Below, one piece after another: positions 18,898 through 28,833 of a stretch of 64,000 nucleotides of DNA. Made by a program: the position numbers and the translations under genes. Each line of letters starts with the position of its first letter. The first letter of the stretch is position 1. The notes under the pieces are model-generated. The model was not told the DNA's origin and made no database searches. It worked only from the letters and a program-made list of their open reading frames with translations. The stretch comes from Chromatiales bacterium (GTDB lineage: Bacteria; Pseudomonadota; Gammaproteobacteria; Thiohalomonadales; Thiohalomonadaceae), in the NCBI GenBank assembly GCA_003251535.1, contig QKFD01000014.1:61519-125518 (forward strand), written 5' to 3'.

Positions 18898-19236
18898 GTG
18901 CAAGAGCAGTTACAGGGGTTAGTAGAAGGTGAGGCGGCCGAGCAGTGGGCCGCCCTCATTCAACAACGCCAGCAGCAAACACACGAGGACCTTCTGCTCC
19001 TCGAAGAGAACCTGCCAGTGATCGAAGCGTGGGCCGTAGCGGGCGGCGAATGGATCACCGGTGGCATGGGCGGCCTGGTTCGCATGGACTGGACAGCCGT
19101 AGAAAAGGTGCTCGGTTACCACGAGATCGACACCCCTCCACACCTGATGCGCGGCCTGCATATCTTCAGCCGCGCCTACGCGGCAGAACATAACCGGCTC
19201 GATAACCAAGAGGCGGAACGAAAGAAGAGGCGATAG
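18898..19236 (+). CDS. Tail assembly chaperone, frameshifted extension (T part of G-T fusion)
   Basis: The frame is open without a stop back to the slippery site at 18823, so it is probably made only as the C-terminal 137 residues of a 245-residue fusion with the short chaperone. GTG 18898 is the best independent start (112 residues) but has no good RBS. The sequence is helical and Gln/Glu-rich (EQWAALIQQRQQQTHEDLLLLEE) and ends in a basic tail (AERKKRR), and has MDWTAVEKVLGYHEI near its centre. It stops three bases before the tape measure start. In lambda the T domain recruits tube protein. Confidence 0.82.
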   Translation: MQEQLQGLVEGEAAEQWAALIQQRQQQTHEDLLLLEENLPVIEAWAVAGGEWITGGMGGLVRMDWTAVEKVLGYHEIDTPPHLMRGLHIFSRAYAAEHNRLDNQEAERKKRR

Positions 19237-19239
19237 GCC

Positions 19240-22200
19240 GTGGCTGAGATCACATTGGAGTTTCGATTAGAAGGGGACGTCTCCGGGCTCGCAGTGGCCA
19301 TGGAGGAGACGACCTCCGACGTCACCGCCCTGGGCGATGAGTCCACGAAGACGGATCAGATCATCAGTGATCTCGTCAGCCACGCGACAGATGGCTTCGC
19401 AACCCTCCAGGATCTGATCGGCAGTACCTCCTCACGTATCCAGTCGATGGTCGTCGCAGCGCAAAATGTGACCCAAAATATCAAGGCCGCCGCTGCCAAT
19501 GCCATCGCCGAAGTTGCGGATACCTACAACTCCTCCATGGCCTTGGTGAACCGCAGCAGCTCAGGCAGTGGCGGTGCATCAAGTGGTACCGCTGTCGATG
19601 CAGAGGTAGAGGATACCTCCGCGCGTATCTGGGCGTTGATTGAGGAGGCACGTAACGTCACCAAGAGCATCCGGGAGACGACGGCTGCTGCGGTTGCGGA
19701 GGCGGCCGAGATCTCTGCGTCATCGCTCCAGCGCTCGCAGCGTAGCGCGCAGTCAAGCGTTCCCCAGGTCAGTGGTACGGATGCCGTCGGGGATCCAGGC
19801 ATCGCTGCCTTGGAGGCCTCGGCTGAGGGGGCAACAGGCAGGGTGCAGGCCCTGGCCGAGGAGAGTAGCCGCCTCGCCCAGAGCTTGCAGCAGGTCAATG
19901 CCAGCGCCTCAGGTGAGGCGCTGGCAAACTACAGTGCGAAGCTGGATCAGGCGAGCAAGGCGGGTCAGGAGAGCGCGAAGGGTATCGAGGCGACCTCCTC
20001 TAGCTCTGCTGGATCCTCCGGCATCATGGCGAGTTTTGGCAACGTCATCGAACTCGTGAGCGGCAAGTACGGCAAGCTCATCGAGCTGGTCAACGCCTTC
20101 AAGGATTCGCCTGTCGGCGCGTACATCATCGAGGCCGTGACGGCCTACCAGGGCTACGACAAGGCACTCACCGAGGCCACTGGCAGCGCCGCGGGGGCGA
20201 AGGTGGCGTTCGCTAAGTTGGATGAGTTCGCGGCGCGGACTCCCGTGACCCTGCAAGAGGCCACCGAGGCCTTCACCACCCTCAAAAGCGCAGGACTCAC
20301 TCCATCCATCCAGGCCCTCACCAGCTACGGCAACATCGCGGCAGGCACCAACAAGAAGCTGGCCGATGTGGTCAGTGTGGTGGGTGAAGCGAGCCAGGGG
20401 CAATACGACAAGCTCACCGATCTGGGTATCAAGGTTGCTGAGCAGGGTGACTCCCTCAAGTTGACCTACGGCGGCGTCAGCACCAGCGTCAAACAGGATG
20501 CGAGTGCCATTGAAGGCTACCTCATGAAACTGGGGGAGACCCAGTTCGCCGACGCCATGGGCGAGCAGATGGACACCTTGCCGGTGATGTTTGATCGCGT
20601 CAATCAGCAGCTCTCCGGTGTCGTGGTTGATATCTATCGGCTGTTTGAACCGAGTGCGACCAGTGTCTGGAAAGACTCCCTGGCGCTGATGGGCGATGGG
20701 GTGGATTACGTTGTCGAAAAGATGGGGGCGCTGAGGGATTGGATCCAAGGTGGTATCGGCTTTGATTGGCTCATGGCCGAGGCCGAATTGTGGTGGGACT
20801 CGTTGACCGCTGGGTTCGGTGGCAGCGGGGCCGCCATCCTGGAGACCATGGGGGGGGTGTGGCAGGGCATCGTGGACGGCGCCACTGCGATGCTGGAGTG
20901 GGTCACGGGCGGCATTTTTACCTCTTTTGGTGGACTGCTGGAGTTTTTGACCGATTTTGGCAGTCAGGCAGTCTCTCTCATCAGCGATGCCTTTGCTAAT
21001 TTCCCCCTCAACATGAAGGTGGCCGTAACCATCATGCTGGCGGAGGGAGAGAAACTCTGGATCAGCCTAAACGAGTCCATCGACCTGTTTGTGGTGGATT
21101 TTGAGTCGTTCACCGAGTCCCTTGGTTACTATTGGGAGAGTATGACGCTCAACATCCGTCTGCTCTACGCCGAGGTCATGGATTGGGTGATTGAGCAGTC
21201 GGCTAAAGTGTTGGCGGAAGCCGCCTCCTGGATCCCCGATTTTGAAATATTCGACTCCATGCGCGAGGCGATCAAATCGAGTGCGGCGGCCTTGAGCGAT
21301 GTGGGCTCACGGCAGCAGGAGATCAATGATCTCATCGCGCAAGAGCATGCCGCCCACCAGGAAAACCAGCAGGTGTTGGAGGCGAAGCGGCAGTCTATTC
21401 AGACCACCGCTGAAGCCGAGCGCAGTGCCGCAGATGCCGGTGTGCAGGCGGCTCTCGCAGAGCGTCAGGCGGCAATGGATAAGCGAACGGCCTCGGTCGC
21501 CGCCCGGCAAGAGGCCCGCAAGGCGCAGGAGGAGACAGAGAAGACCGCCGGAGCCCAAGCGCTTGTCAAGAAAACGCTCGATGAGTCATCGAAGAGTGCC
21601 GCTGGCTTTACCAAATCACTTAATGAAAACTCGAAAGCCGCCGGCAATCTGACCGCCGAGGGCCAACGGCTGACGGAGCAGTACTACACCCCCTCAGAGC
21701 GCTTCGAGGCCACACTGGCCCGCTATAAGTTGCTGTACAACGAGAACACCATCTCGGTGGAGACCTACGCACGGGCCGTCCGCGATCTCACCAAAACCTA
21801 CCTCGAACAGTCAGAAACGCCCTTTGATGCCGGCATGAAGACGCTAGCGGAGGAGGCGAAACAGCTAGGACTCACCGAGCGCGAGCGGGCGGCATACAAC
21901 GCGGAGTTGGCGTATACCAACAAGATGTTGTCCGAACACAAAGAGTTGAATAACGACGAGATCGCAGCCCTGCGGGCGCAGGCGCTGGCCAACTATGACT
22001 TAGGTGAGCAGATCAAGCAGCGCGCCAAGGAGGAGGCGGCGGCGAAGACCCAGTGGGAAAATACGGCTAAGAGTATCAGCGACGGTTTGACCGGTGCCTT
22101 CGTGGGATGGGTCACCAAGAGCGAGAATTTGGCTGAGAATCTACGCAACAGTTTGCGCGAGATGTTCAACTCGCTGGTGTTGCAGCCCAAGATTCAGGCC

Positions 22201-24810
22201 ATTATGACCTCCATTTCTAACGATTTAACGACGAGCCTCTTAGGGTATACACCCTCTTCGTCTGGGGCCGTGGTAAAGAGTGTGGGCGACTCATCGGGTG
22301 TTGGCTTTAGTCCATCGAGTCTACTGAGTTACGTCCCCTGGCAAGGGCTGGGTACGCTGGTGCTGGGCGATACCATCATGACCAGTGCCGGTGTCACCTA
22401 CGGGACGGGATTTATGACCACCCAAAGCCAAATGCTGGCGGCCCAGGAGATGGGAATGGGCGGTATGAGTGGAGTCGGCTATGGTGGGCTTGGTATTGGC
22501 GGATATCTTGGATACCAGGCCACCGGTTCGATGTCTGGGGCGGTGACCGGTGCCGTGCTTGGGCAGATGGGGATGGGCGCCATTGGCGGCGTGATGTCCG
22601 GCGCGGGGGCCTCAGCCGGCGTCACCGCGGCCCTTCAGGCCATCGGCCCTTATGGGTGGATCGCCTTAGCCGCGCTGGCCATATTTGGGGATGGTTTGTT
22701 GGGTGGGGGATATACCGCGCCCTTTGGATCCCTCTCCACGTCGAGCGATGAGAGCGATCTGTGGCACAACAAGAATGGCGAATTCATCGGTGCGGAGTCT
22801 GTCTTTGGATATATCGGACTGACTTCTGATGCGCACCACGTAGGCGGCGAAAAGAAAACCCCTGCGATGCAGGCGTATTTCGATGGGCTGGCAGAGATTG
22901 ATAACGCTCTCGCCCAGTTCCTCACCGTCGATGAGATCGCTGATGTCAAAACGCGCCTAGATGGTTGGGAGTCCTCCTCTACGAAGGCGTTTAAGGATTT
23001 TGAGTCCATGATGCAGGAGCGCTTGTCGGTCATTTTGACCGAGGTCGATCCTGCCTTGGGCAATCTGCTCGCCGCTTTTGATGGATCTTCCGAGGAGATT
23101 GCCGAGTACGCCGCCGGCCTGTTGGCGGCGCGTAAGGTGGTGCTCGATATCAATGCCTTCCTGGAGGCGCTGGAGAAGCCCAACGATCCAGTCCAGGCGA
23201 TCATCGATCAGCTGGCGGCGATGGATCAGGCGGTGGCCAATGCCGAAGCCGCTGCCATCGCAGCGGCCGAGTCAGGCGATCCCACCCAGATTGCCCAGAT
23301 GGCCGAGCAGCTCAAGCAGGCGGAGATCGCCCGCTATCAACAGTCCATCGCCCTGGTGTATCAGCTACAGGCCGCCATCGAGGAGACGGAGCGGCTGGCC
23401 TTTGAGTTCTCGTTGCGGCTGACGCAGAAGATCGAATCACTCACTGGGGTCGGCTCTCTCACCAGCGCGCCGGGTTCAGGTTCCGCGCAGATTTATGGGG
23501 CGGGGGCTGAGGTCTACCGCCGCTACATGGAGTCCACTGACCCAGCCGAGCGGATGCGCTATCTGGAGTATGGCGAAGGTCTGGTGGATAAGTGGATCCA
23601 GGCGCGCGAGCAGGAGATCAACCGTTGGCTTGAGGCGGAGATGGCGGCCATAGATGCCCAGCGCTCGGCCTTGCAGGCCCAGCGGGAGCAGGTCCAGCAG
23701 CGTTATCAGGCGGAGCAGGAGGCGATCCAGGAGGCGATCAACCTTACCCAGGAGTGGCAGGGTGTGCTGGATGGCGTGCAACGGATGCTCGACTCGCTGC
23801 GCTACTCCGGTGGCAATCCGCTCTCCTCATCTGCGCGTTACTCCATCCTCGGCTCGGACATCAGCGCGCTGGAGAGCCAGCTGGCGGGTGCCTCGGCGGA
23901 GGACCGGGCGGGCATTGCCCAGCAGCTGCTCTCACTCTACGAGCAGCAGGCCCAGATGATGCAGGCCGGCGATCTGTTCCAGCTGCCCAGCGAGGAGTAT
24001 CAGGCGCAATACAACAGCCTGGTCTTACGCCTCGGCGAGTTGCAGGGCATGGCCCAGGCAGAGACCGATCGGGGCGAGCAGCTGCAAGAGGAGTTGAACT
24101 CGCTGACCGAGCAGCAGAACGCTGAGTTGGCATCTATAGACGCCCAACTGGCGGAGTTGGATGCGCAGGCGGCGCAGCTCCAAGAGCAGGCTAATGCCGA
24201 GTTAGAGGCGATGCGAGCAGAGGCCGCGGGCTACTACGCCTGGATCCAGGCAGAGGGCGAGGGCTACTTCTCCGAGACCCTGGCGACCCAGCAGGCCCAG
24301 CTCGACGCCATCCTGCAAGGGCGGACGGCGGAGGAGTTTGCCGTCTGGGCCCAGGACCAGATGGTGGCATCGCTACAGACCATCGCCAATGTGCTGGTTG
24401 CCATGAGTAAGGGCGATCCCTTCTCAGAGGCGATGGTTGTCGCAGCCTTGGGCGTCGGCTCGTCCAATGACTCCTACGGTAGCGACACGGCACAGAGCAG
24501 TGCCGATAGCGGCGAGCGTTCGTTACCGGAGGGTGTTGCGCGCTCGGCGACCGCCAAGGTGCCGGATCTCACTCCCCCTGTACCGTTGGCCATCCAGCCC
24601 AGTATCGCCGATGGGCGGCCTGTGACGGTGGCCATCGATCAAGGGGCCGTGGTGGTGCAGGTCTCCGCCAGCGGCGGCGATGCGCGGGAGATTGCGGCGT
24701 CTGTGGGACCGGTGGTGGAGCAGGCGCTCAAGCGCTTTGTATCGGGTCCCTTCCGGGATGAGGTGATCAAACTCGCGCCCGCCCTGCGGCGGGCCCAACA
24801 GGTGGCATGA
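19240..24810 (+). CDS. Tail length tape measure protein
   Basis: 1856 residues from GTG 19240. It sets tube length and later helps the tail cross the envelope. Residues 1-280 are coiled, Ala/Ser-rich repeats (AQNVTQNIKAAAANAIAEVA; ARNVTKSIRETTAAAVAEAA). Residues about 300-460 match the conserved tape-measure domain (ARTPVTLQEATEAFTTLKSAG; VSVVGEASQGQYDKLTDLGI). Hydrophobic segments follow (about 510-600 and 1030-1160, Gly-rich), then long Gln/Ala/Glu coiled coils to about residue 1690. The frame is intact over 5.6 kb. At the rule of thumb of about 0.15 nm per residue the tail would be near 280 nm. Confidence 0.93.
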   Translation: MAEITLEFRLEGDVSGLAVAMEETTSDVTALGDESTKTDQIISDLVSHATDGFATLQDLIGSTSSRIQSMVVAAQNVTQNIKAAAANAIAEVADTYNSSMALVNRSSSGSGGASSGTAVDAEVEDTSARIWALIEEARNVTKSIRETTAAAVAEAAEISASSLQRSQRSAQSSVPQVSGTDAVGDPGIAALEASAEGATGRVQALAEESSRLAQSLQQVNASASGEALANYSAKLDQASKAGQESAKGIEATSSSSAGSSGIMASFGNVIELVSGKYGKLIELVNAFKDSPVGAYIIEAVTAYQGYDKALTEATGSAAGAKVAFAKLDEFAARTPVTLQEATEAFTTLKSAGLTPSIQALTSYGNIAAGTNKKLADVVSVVGEASQGQYDKLTDLGIKVAEQGDSLKLTYGGVSTSVKQDASAIEGYLMKLGETQFADAMGEQMDTLPVMFDRVNQQLSGVVVDIYRLFEPSATSVWKDSLALMGDGVDYVVEKMGALRDWIQGGIGFDWLMAEAELWWDSLTAGFGGSGAAILETMGGVWQGIVDGATAMLEWVTGGIFTSFGGLLEFLTDFGSQAVSLISDAFANFPLNMKVAVTIMLAEGEKLWISLNESIDLFVVDFESFTESLGYYWESMTLNIRLLYAEVMDWVIEQSAKVLAEAASWIPDFEIFDSMREAIKSSAAALSDVGSRQQEINDLIAQEHAAHQENQQVLEAKRQSIQTTAEAERSAADAGVQAALAERQAAMDKRTASVAARQEARKAQEETEKTAGAQALVKKTLDESSKSAAGFTKSLNENSKAAGNLTAEGQRLTEQYYTPSERFEATLARYKLLYNENTISVETYARAVRDLTKTYLEQSETPFDAGMKTLAEEAKQLGLTERERAAYNAELAYTNKMLSEHKELNNDEIAALRAQALANYDLGEQIKQRAKEEAAAKTQWENTAKSISDGLTGAFVGWVTKSENLAENLRNSLREMFNSLVLQPKIQAIMTSISNDLTTSLLGYTPSSSGAVVKSVGDSSGVGFSPSSLLSYVPWQGLGTLVLGDTIMTSAGVTYGTGFMTTQSQMLAAQEMGMGGMSGVGYGGLGIGGYLGYQATGSMSGAVTGAVLGQMGMGAIGGVMSGAGASAGVTAALQAIGPYGWIALAALAIFGDGLLGGGYTAPFGSLSTSSDESDLWHNKNGEFIGAESVFGYIGLTSDAHHVGGEKKTPAMQAYFDGLAEIDNALAQFLTVDEIADVKTRLDGWESSSTKAFKDFESMMQERLSVILTEVDPALGNLLAAFDGSSEEIAEYAAGLLAARKVVLDINAFLEALEKPNDPVQAIIDQLAAMDQAVANAEAAAIAAAESGDPTQIAQMAEQLKQAEIARYQQSIALVYQLQAAIEETERLAFEFSLRLTQKIESLTGVGSLTSAPGSGSAQIYGAGAEVYRRYMESTDPAERMRYLEYGEGLVDKWIQAREQEINRWLEAEMAAIDAQRSALQAQREQVQQRYQAEQEAIQEAINLTQEWQGVLDGVQRMLDSLRYSGGNPLSSSARYSILGSDISALESQLAGASAEDRAGIAQQLLSLYEQQAQMMQAGDLFQLPSEEYQAQYNSLVLRLGELQGMAQAETDRGEQLQEELNSLTEQQNAELASIDAQLAELDAQAAQLQEQANAELEAMRAEAAGYYAWIQAEGEGYFSETLATQQAQLDAILQGRTAEEFAVWAQDQMVASLQTIANVLVAMSKGDPFSEAMVVAALGVGSSNDSYGSDTAQSSADSGERSLPEGVARSATAKVPDLTPPVPLAIQPSIADGRPVTVAIDQGAVVVQVSASGGDAREIAASVGPVVEQALKRFVSGPFRDEVIKLAPALRRAQQVA

Positions 24811-25496
24811 TGGCATATATCTTCAGCAATTTTGTGCGCACAGTGTTGTCGTCCGGGGTGACCGCGGGCGCAACTACGATAAGCGTGGTGGCCGCAACGC
24901 CACCGAATGTAACCCCGCCAGACCCGGGGACAGGCACCGCGGTATTGGTGTTGTCTGACTCATTGGAGGTGGCCACAAAGAGAAATGTAATTTCTTATAC
25001 GGGTCGAACCGACAATGGTGATGGCACTTATACCCTGACTGGGGTTTCCGGGGTGTCTCAGTCGTGGACGGCGGGGGCGCATGTGGTGTTGGATGTGATG
25101 TCGGAGCAGTTGTCGGCATTTGAAACACATCGCACGGATGGGTTTGGAGATCCGCATCCTCAATATCAACTTGAGGGTGCTATGGGGATGGTCAGTCAGA
25201 AGATATATGTAGCTGCGGGTGCGACCTCTGTGCCATTCTCTGAATTGATTTCAGGTTCGGGCTCTCTTTTCTTTTTGCACTCCAATGTGGGGGTTGTTTA
25301 TTTTAGTATGTGGTATGGGGGATCTGTAACCTATACCCAGCACATTGTTTCTGGTAATCAGGTATCCTGGGGGAATGGGGTTGACCCGGTAGTGGCTGAC
25401 CGGCTATGTCTGTGGCAAGCGGGTGGATATGTCAATGTGTCTAATCGCACAGCGTCATTGCATACTTTAACTCTGGTGAGGTTCCGTCCAATATGA
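24807..25496 (+). CDS. Tail protein with GDPHPQY motif
   Basis: 229 residues; ATG 24807 (or 24810) overlaps the tape measure stop. Residues 111-120 contain DGFGDPHPQY, a short motif common in phage tail fibre and tip proteins just before a trimeric beta region. The N-terminal 90 residues are Thr/Val/Gly-rich beta sequence, and the C-terminal half looks like a small beta domain (VYFSMWYGGSVTYTQHIVSG). Base composition is visibly more AT-rich than in the upstream genes, which suggests exchange. It may anchor or form part of the receptor-binding tip. Confidence 0.68.
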   Translation: MMAYIFSNFVRTVLSSGVTAGATTISVVAATPPNVTPPDPGTGTAVLVLSDSLEVATKRNVISYTGRTDNGDGTYTLTGVSGVSQSWTAGAHVVLDVMSEQLSAFETHRTDGFGDPHPQYQLEGAMGMVSQKIYVAAGATSVPFSELISGSGSLFFLHSNVGVVYFSMWYGGSVTYTQHIVSGNQVSWGNGVDPVVADRLCLWQAGGYVNVSNRTASLHTLTLVRFRPI

Positions 25497-26047
25497 TTCC
25501 AAGTATTGTGCCCACGTTGCATGGAACGTTTTTGGTGACTCACTTAGATGAGCGCGGTGTTCCTCTATATCCAGCGGTCGAGGTGGCTCCAGGAGACATG
25601 GGGGTGGATGCCATTGCGGCAGAACTCCTTGCTGGTTTTTTGTCTTCAGGACAACCGGAACTAATCTATTCTGAAACTCGTGAGTCGGTGGCGGTCAGTT
25701 GTATAGTGGAGTTGGCTGCATGGTGTGAAAGAGAACATACTTCTCTGAAGTCCATGTCTCCTCCGGCAGAAGTTGAGAGTTGGTCCGTGCAACAAAGAGA
25801 AGCCGAGGCTGCTGCCGCAAATTCGGATGCCAAGGCACCTTATCTCTATGCCTTGTCGGCCAGTCGGGGCATACCATTTGAAGAAATGGTGGTTCGCGTG
25901 TTGTCAAAGTCAACCGCATACTTGACGGCCTCTGCGGCGCTGGTGGGTCGGTATCAGCGAGCTAAAGATGTCATTCACGCTTATCTCGCTGATGAACAGT
26001 TGTCGGATGAACAAGCAATTGCTGCGATGCGCGCACTGGAGCCGTAA
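25493..26047 (+). CDS. Tail-tip associated protein, unknown (possible fibre assembly factor)
   Basis: 184 residues; ATG 25493 overlaps the previous stop as ATGA, and its stop TAA shares its last A with the next ATG. The N-terminal half is mixed; the C-terminal half is helical, with a SWSVQQREAEAAAANSDAK stretch reminiscent of tail fibre assembly chaperones (W-x-x-x-x-x-E-A pattern) and later RYQRAKDVIHAYLADEQL. The family is not recognised with certainty. Like its neighbours it is AT-richer than the tail core. Confidence 0.58.
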   Translation: MIPSIVPTLHGTFLVTHLDERGVPLYPAVEVAPGDMGVDAIAAELLAGFLSSGQPELIYSETRESVAVSCIVELAAWCEREHTSLKSMSPPAEVESWSVQQREAEAAAANSDAKAPYLYALSASRGIPFEEMVVRVLSKSTAYLTASAALVGRYQRAKDVIHAYLADEQLSDEQAIAAMRALEP

Positions 26048-28833
26048 TGCTTGGATTTCCTTTGGGAGTACGGCCGCTGGGTGTACTTTATGTGCTCGAT
26101 GCTCCCACTGCACTCATCGAGTCTCGGTCGCCATCGGTCATTGCGACCGTAGAGTTAACAGTGGATGGAGTAGTCCATCGCTATGCCTCTACGGATCAAG
26201 TCTATGATGGTGAGGTCTATACGGCGAGGTTATTGCAATGGCCTCAGTTGGAAGAGGTTGCGCGAGATCAATGGGGGCTGCGAGAAGCGGCCAATATCTC
26301 TATTGAACTCTCCAATGCAGATGGTGCATTGAATGTGTTGGATGAGCGCAGCCTTCCCGGGATTTCCCTTTTTATTCAGTTGATTCTGACCCACTACTGG
26401 TCTGATGGATCCGTGAGTGATGAGATTGTTAGTCGTACTCTGGTGTGTACTGGAGTGCGGCGCAGCTCGTCAAAATGGTTGCTCACCTTGACGGACCAGG
26501 GCGCTCGGGTGCTGGACCAGCTCTATCCTGCACACGTCTGGAGCGCTGATGATTGGCCGCAACTCTTATCCGATCATGTCGGGCAGGTAGTACCCTATCC
26601 ACTCGGCACTGCTATTAAAACGCCCTGTGCCTTGGTTGAGGACAATGATGGCGCAGGTCCATGGATCTACGCTGCCGGAGCGCTGCCAACGGCGACCGTG
26701 CTGACAGTTTACCGTGATGGATGGGTGGTGGATTCGGCTGAATATACGTTAGGTAGTGCGACGGCAGTCAGTGGTAGTTACAGTGTAAGAACGATTGCCT
26801 TTGCCAAGCAACAACGTGATACGGAAGGCCGCTTGCTCCCTATTGAGGTTGATCTCCAGGGGGGCGATAGCCGCAATGTGGTGCGTGAGATTCAGCGGTT
26901 GTTGCAATTTGCTGGTGTGGCAGTCGATAGCTATTCATTCGACACCGCTGCTGACTATGCCGATGAAATACAGGCATGGATTGATGTTTCTTATGGTCGT
27001 GATGGACGACAACGCACACTCCTGGCCATCATTGAGGAGTTGCTGCTGGTGGCACGGGCTAATCTTTGCCAAACAGGCTCAGGTACCTGGGCTATGACTC
27101 AGGACCGACCGACCGATTTACATGCGGTACTGAACGAAGCGGCCGGTGATCCCATTCAATTTGATGAACTGGGCGCGGGCGAGATCCCGGCGAGCGTGGA
27201 GCTGCGTTACCGGCCCACTCATATCGATCCTAGCCAGCTCAGTCCCGCCATCACCCGGACCATCCCTGGCGGTACTAGCCCTACCCCAGTACGCTACGAG
27301 GCGCCAGCAGTTCGTAGTCATCAGACGGCCGACCGCCTGGTGGACTATCTCGCCAAGCGCCTGGCCTACGGCGCCAGCGGTAGCGCCCTCGCCGTGGGGC
27401 GTTACTACCAGCAAGGTGATCTCTTGGCCATCGCGGGCACCACGGTCTATAGCGGCTCGCGCAACTGGCTGGTCACCTCCGCCAGCCGACAAGATCACCG
27501 CACCGACCTGCAACTGTTGCAGTACGACGCGGCGGTGTACAACTACACCGCCGGCACATTGCCGGCCGATGCCAACGACACCTACACCCCAGACTACTCC
27601 CACACCCCCCCAGCGGCCCCCACCGGACTCACCGTGACGGGTTCAGGCACCCATATTGCGCAGGATGGGCGGGTGACCGCCTGGGTGCAGCTGAAGGCGA
27701 CTCCGCCAGCGGTGAACTGGTCTGCCGTGCGCTTCAAGGCGCAGGGGGTCAGCATCCCGGATGTCTACCAGATGGAGGGTGAGGATGCCGGTGATGGCAC
27801 TTGGGTGGGTACGCTATCAGGGATGCTGCCCGGCGTGCAGTATGACTTCCTCGCCAATGTAGTGAATGCCTTTGGCGTGGTGGGCACCTCCACCGCCGCG
27901 CTGCGACAGAGTACACCGACCGATACCACGGTGCCGGTGGCGCCGAGTTCGGCGACGGCCGCGCAGGGGACTGGCCGGGTAGTGACGGTTGCCTGGGGGC
28001 GAGTGGGCGATGCGGACCTGTCGGGATATATAGTGCAACGACAGGTGAATGGCGGGACGTGGACGGAGGTGGCTCGGGTTGCGGGCACTAGCTATACCGA
28101 TACAGCGGTGAACTACGCGACCAATTACGGTTATCGGATCTATGCCTATGACCGCAGTGGCAACGTCGGCCCCTATAGCCCAGTGGCAAGCGTCACGCCA
28201 GCGGCCAATGTGGGGGATGGGGATGTCAGCGGTAGTAATCCCATTCAAGGGACTAAATTGGCCAATATTAACGCCGATACGATCACGGCAGGCACCTTGA
28301 CTGGACGCACCGTGCGCACGGCGGCCTCAGGCAAACGGTTTGAGGTATCGCAGTCGCGGGGCGAAGCGTTTTTTATCGATGAGAATAATAATGAAATTGC
28401 TACCATAGGATTGCGTCCTGATGGTGAGGATATGGTTATTGGCTATTTTGGCAGTATCACACATCAAGCCATAGCCAGTAAGCATGAGAATAATTCGCCC
28501 TTATCCACTATGATTGTTGTTAATCATTCGGGTAGTGGTTTTGCCAGAGGCATGTCAGCATCATCATCTGGTTGTGGGGTGGCGGGCTATACAAATAGTG
28601 TGTCTAGTGTATTTGGTGCAGGTGTTATTGGCGTAGCTGCAAGTGGTGGCGTGGGTATGCGCTGTGTAGGGCGTTTTGTGATGGCATCAGAAGGGTTTTC
28701 TTATCCCTACCTCGAAAATAGTAGTAGCCATCTCCTCTTCAAACTCTCTGGTACTGTCTGGATCCGTTTCAATCTGAGCGGTTCTATCGAACGCACTACC
28801 AATGGTGGATCTAGCTGGACGACACTCGCATGA
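26047..28833 (+). CDS. Tail tip/central fibre protein with fibronectin type III domains
   Basis: 928 residues, probably the main tail hub and receptor-binding protein. Residues 1-510 are a hub-like region (VELTVDGVVHRYASTDQVYD; ASVELRYRPTHIDPSQLSPA). Two fibronectin type III domains follow at about 518-620 (PAAPTGLTVTGSG) and 628-720 (APSSATAAQGTGRVVTVAWG; SGYIVQRQVNGGTWTEVARV). Then come a short helix (GTKLANINADTITAGTLTGR) and a Gly/Ser-rich tip to residue 928. Composition switches: AT-rich to about 27.1 kb, GC-rich to about 28.3 kb, AT-rich again over the last 170 residues, which suggests a swapped adhesin tip. Confidence 0.82.
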   Translation: MLGFPLGVRPLGVLYVLDAPTALIESRSPSVIATVELTVDGVVHRYASTDQVYDGEVYTARLLQWPQLEEVARDQWGLREAANISIELSNADGALNVLDERSLPGISLFIQLILTHYWSDGSVSDEIVSRTLVCTGVRRSSSKWLLTLTDQGARVLDQLYPAHVWSADDWPQLLSDHVGQVVPYPLGTAIKTPCALVEDNDGAGPWIYAAGALPTATVLTVYRDGWVVDSAEYTLGSATAVSGSYSVRTIAFAKQQRDTEGRLLPIEVDLQGGDSRNVVREIQRLLQFAGVAVDSYSFDTAADYADEIQAWIDVSYGRDGRQRTLLAIIEELLLVARANLCQTGSGTWAMTQDRPTDLHAVLNEAAGDPIQFDELGAGEIPASVELRYRPTHIDPSQLSPAITRTIPGGTSPTPVRYEAPAVRSHQTADRLVDYLAKRLAYGASGSALAVGRYYQQGDLLAIAGTTVYSGSRNWLVTSASRQDHRTDLQLLQYDAAVYNYTAGTLPADANDTYTPDYSHTPPAAPTGLTVTGSGTHIAQDGRVTAWVQLKATPPAVNWSAVRFKAQGVSIPDVYQMEGEDAGDGTWVGTLSGMLPGVQYDFLANVVNAFGVVGTSTAALRQSTPTDTTVPVAPSSATAAQGTGRVVTVAWGRVGDADLSGYIVQRQVNGGTWTEVARVAGTSYTDTAVNYATNYGYRIYAYDRSGNVGPYSPVASVTPAANVGDGDVSGSNPIQGTKLANINADTITAGTLTGRTVRTAASGKRFEVSQSRGEAFFIDENNNEIATIGLRPDGEDMVIGYFGSITHQAIASKHENNSPLSTMIVVNHSGSGFARGMSASSSGCGVAGYTNSVSSVFGAGVIGVAASGGVGMRCVGRFVMASEGFSYPYLENSSSHLLFKLSGTVWIRFNLSGSIERTTNGGSSWTTLA

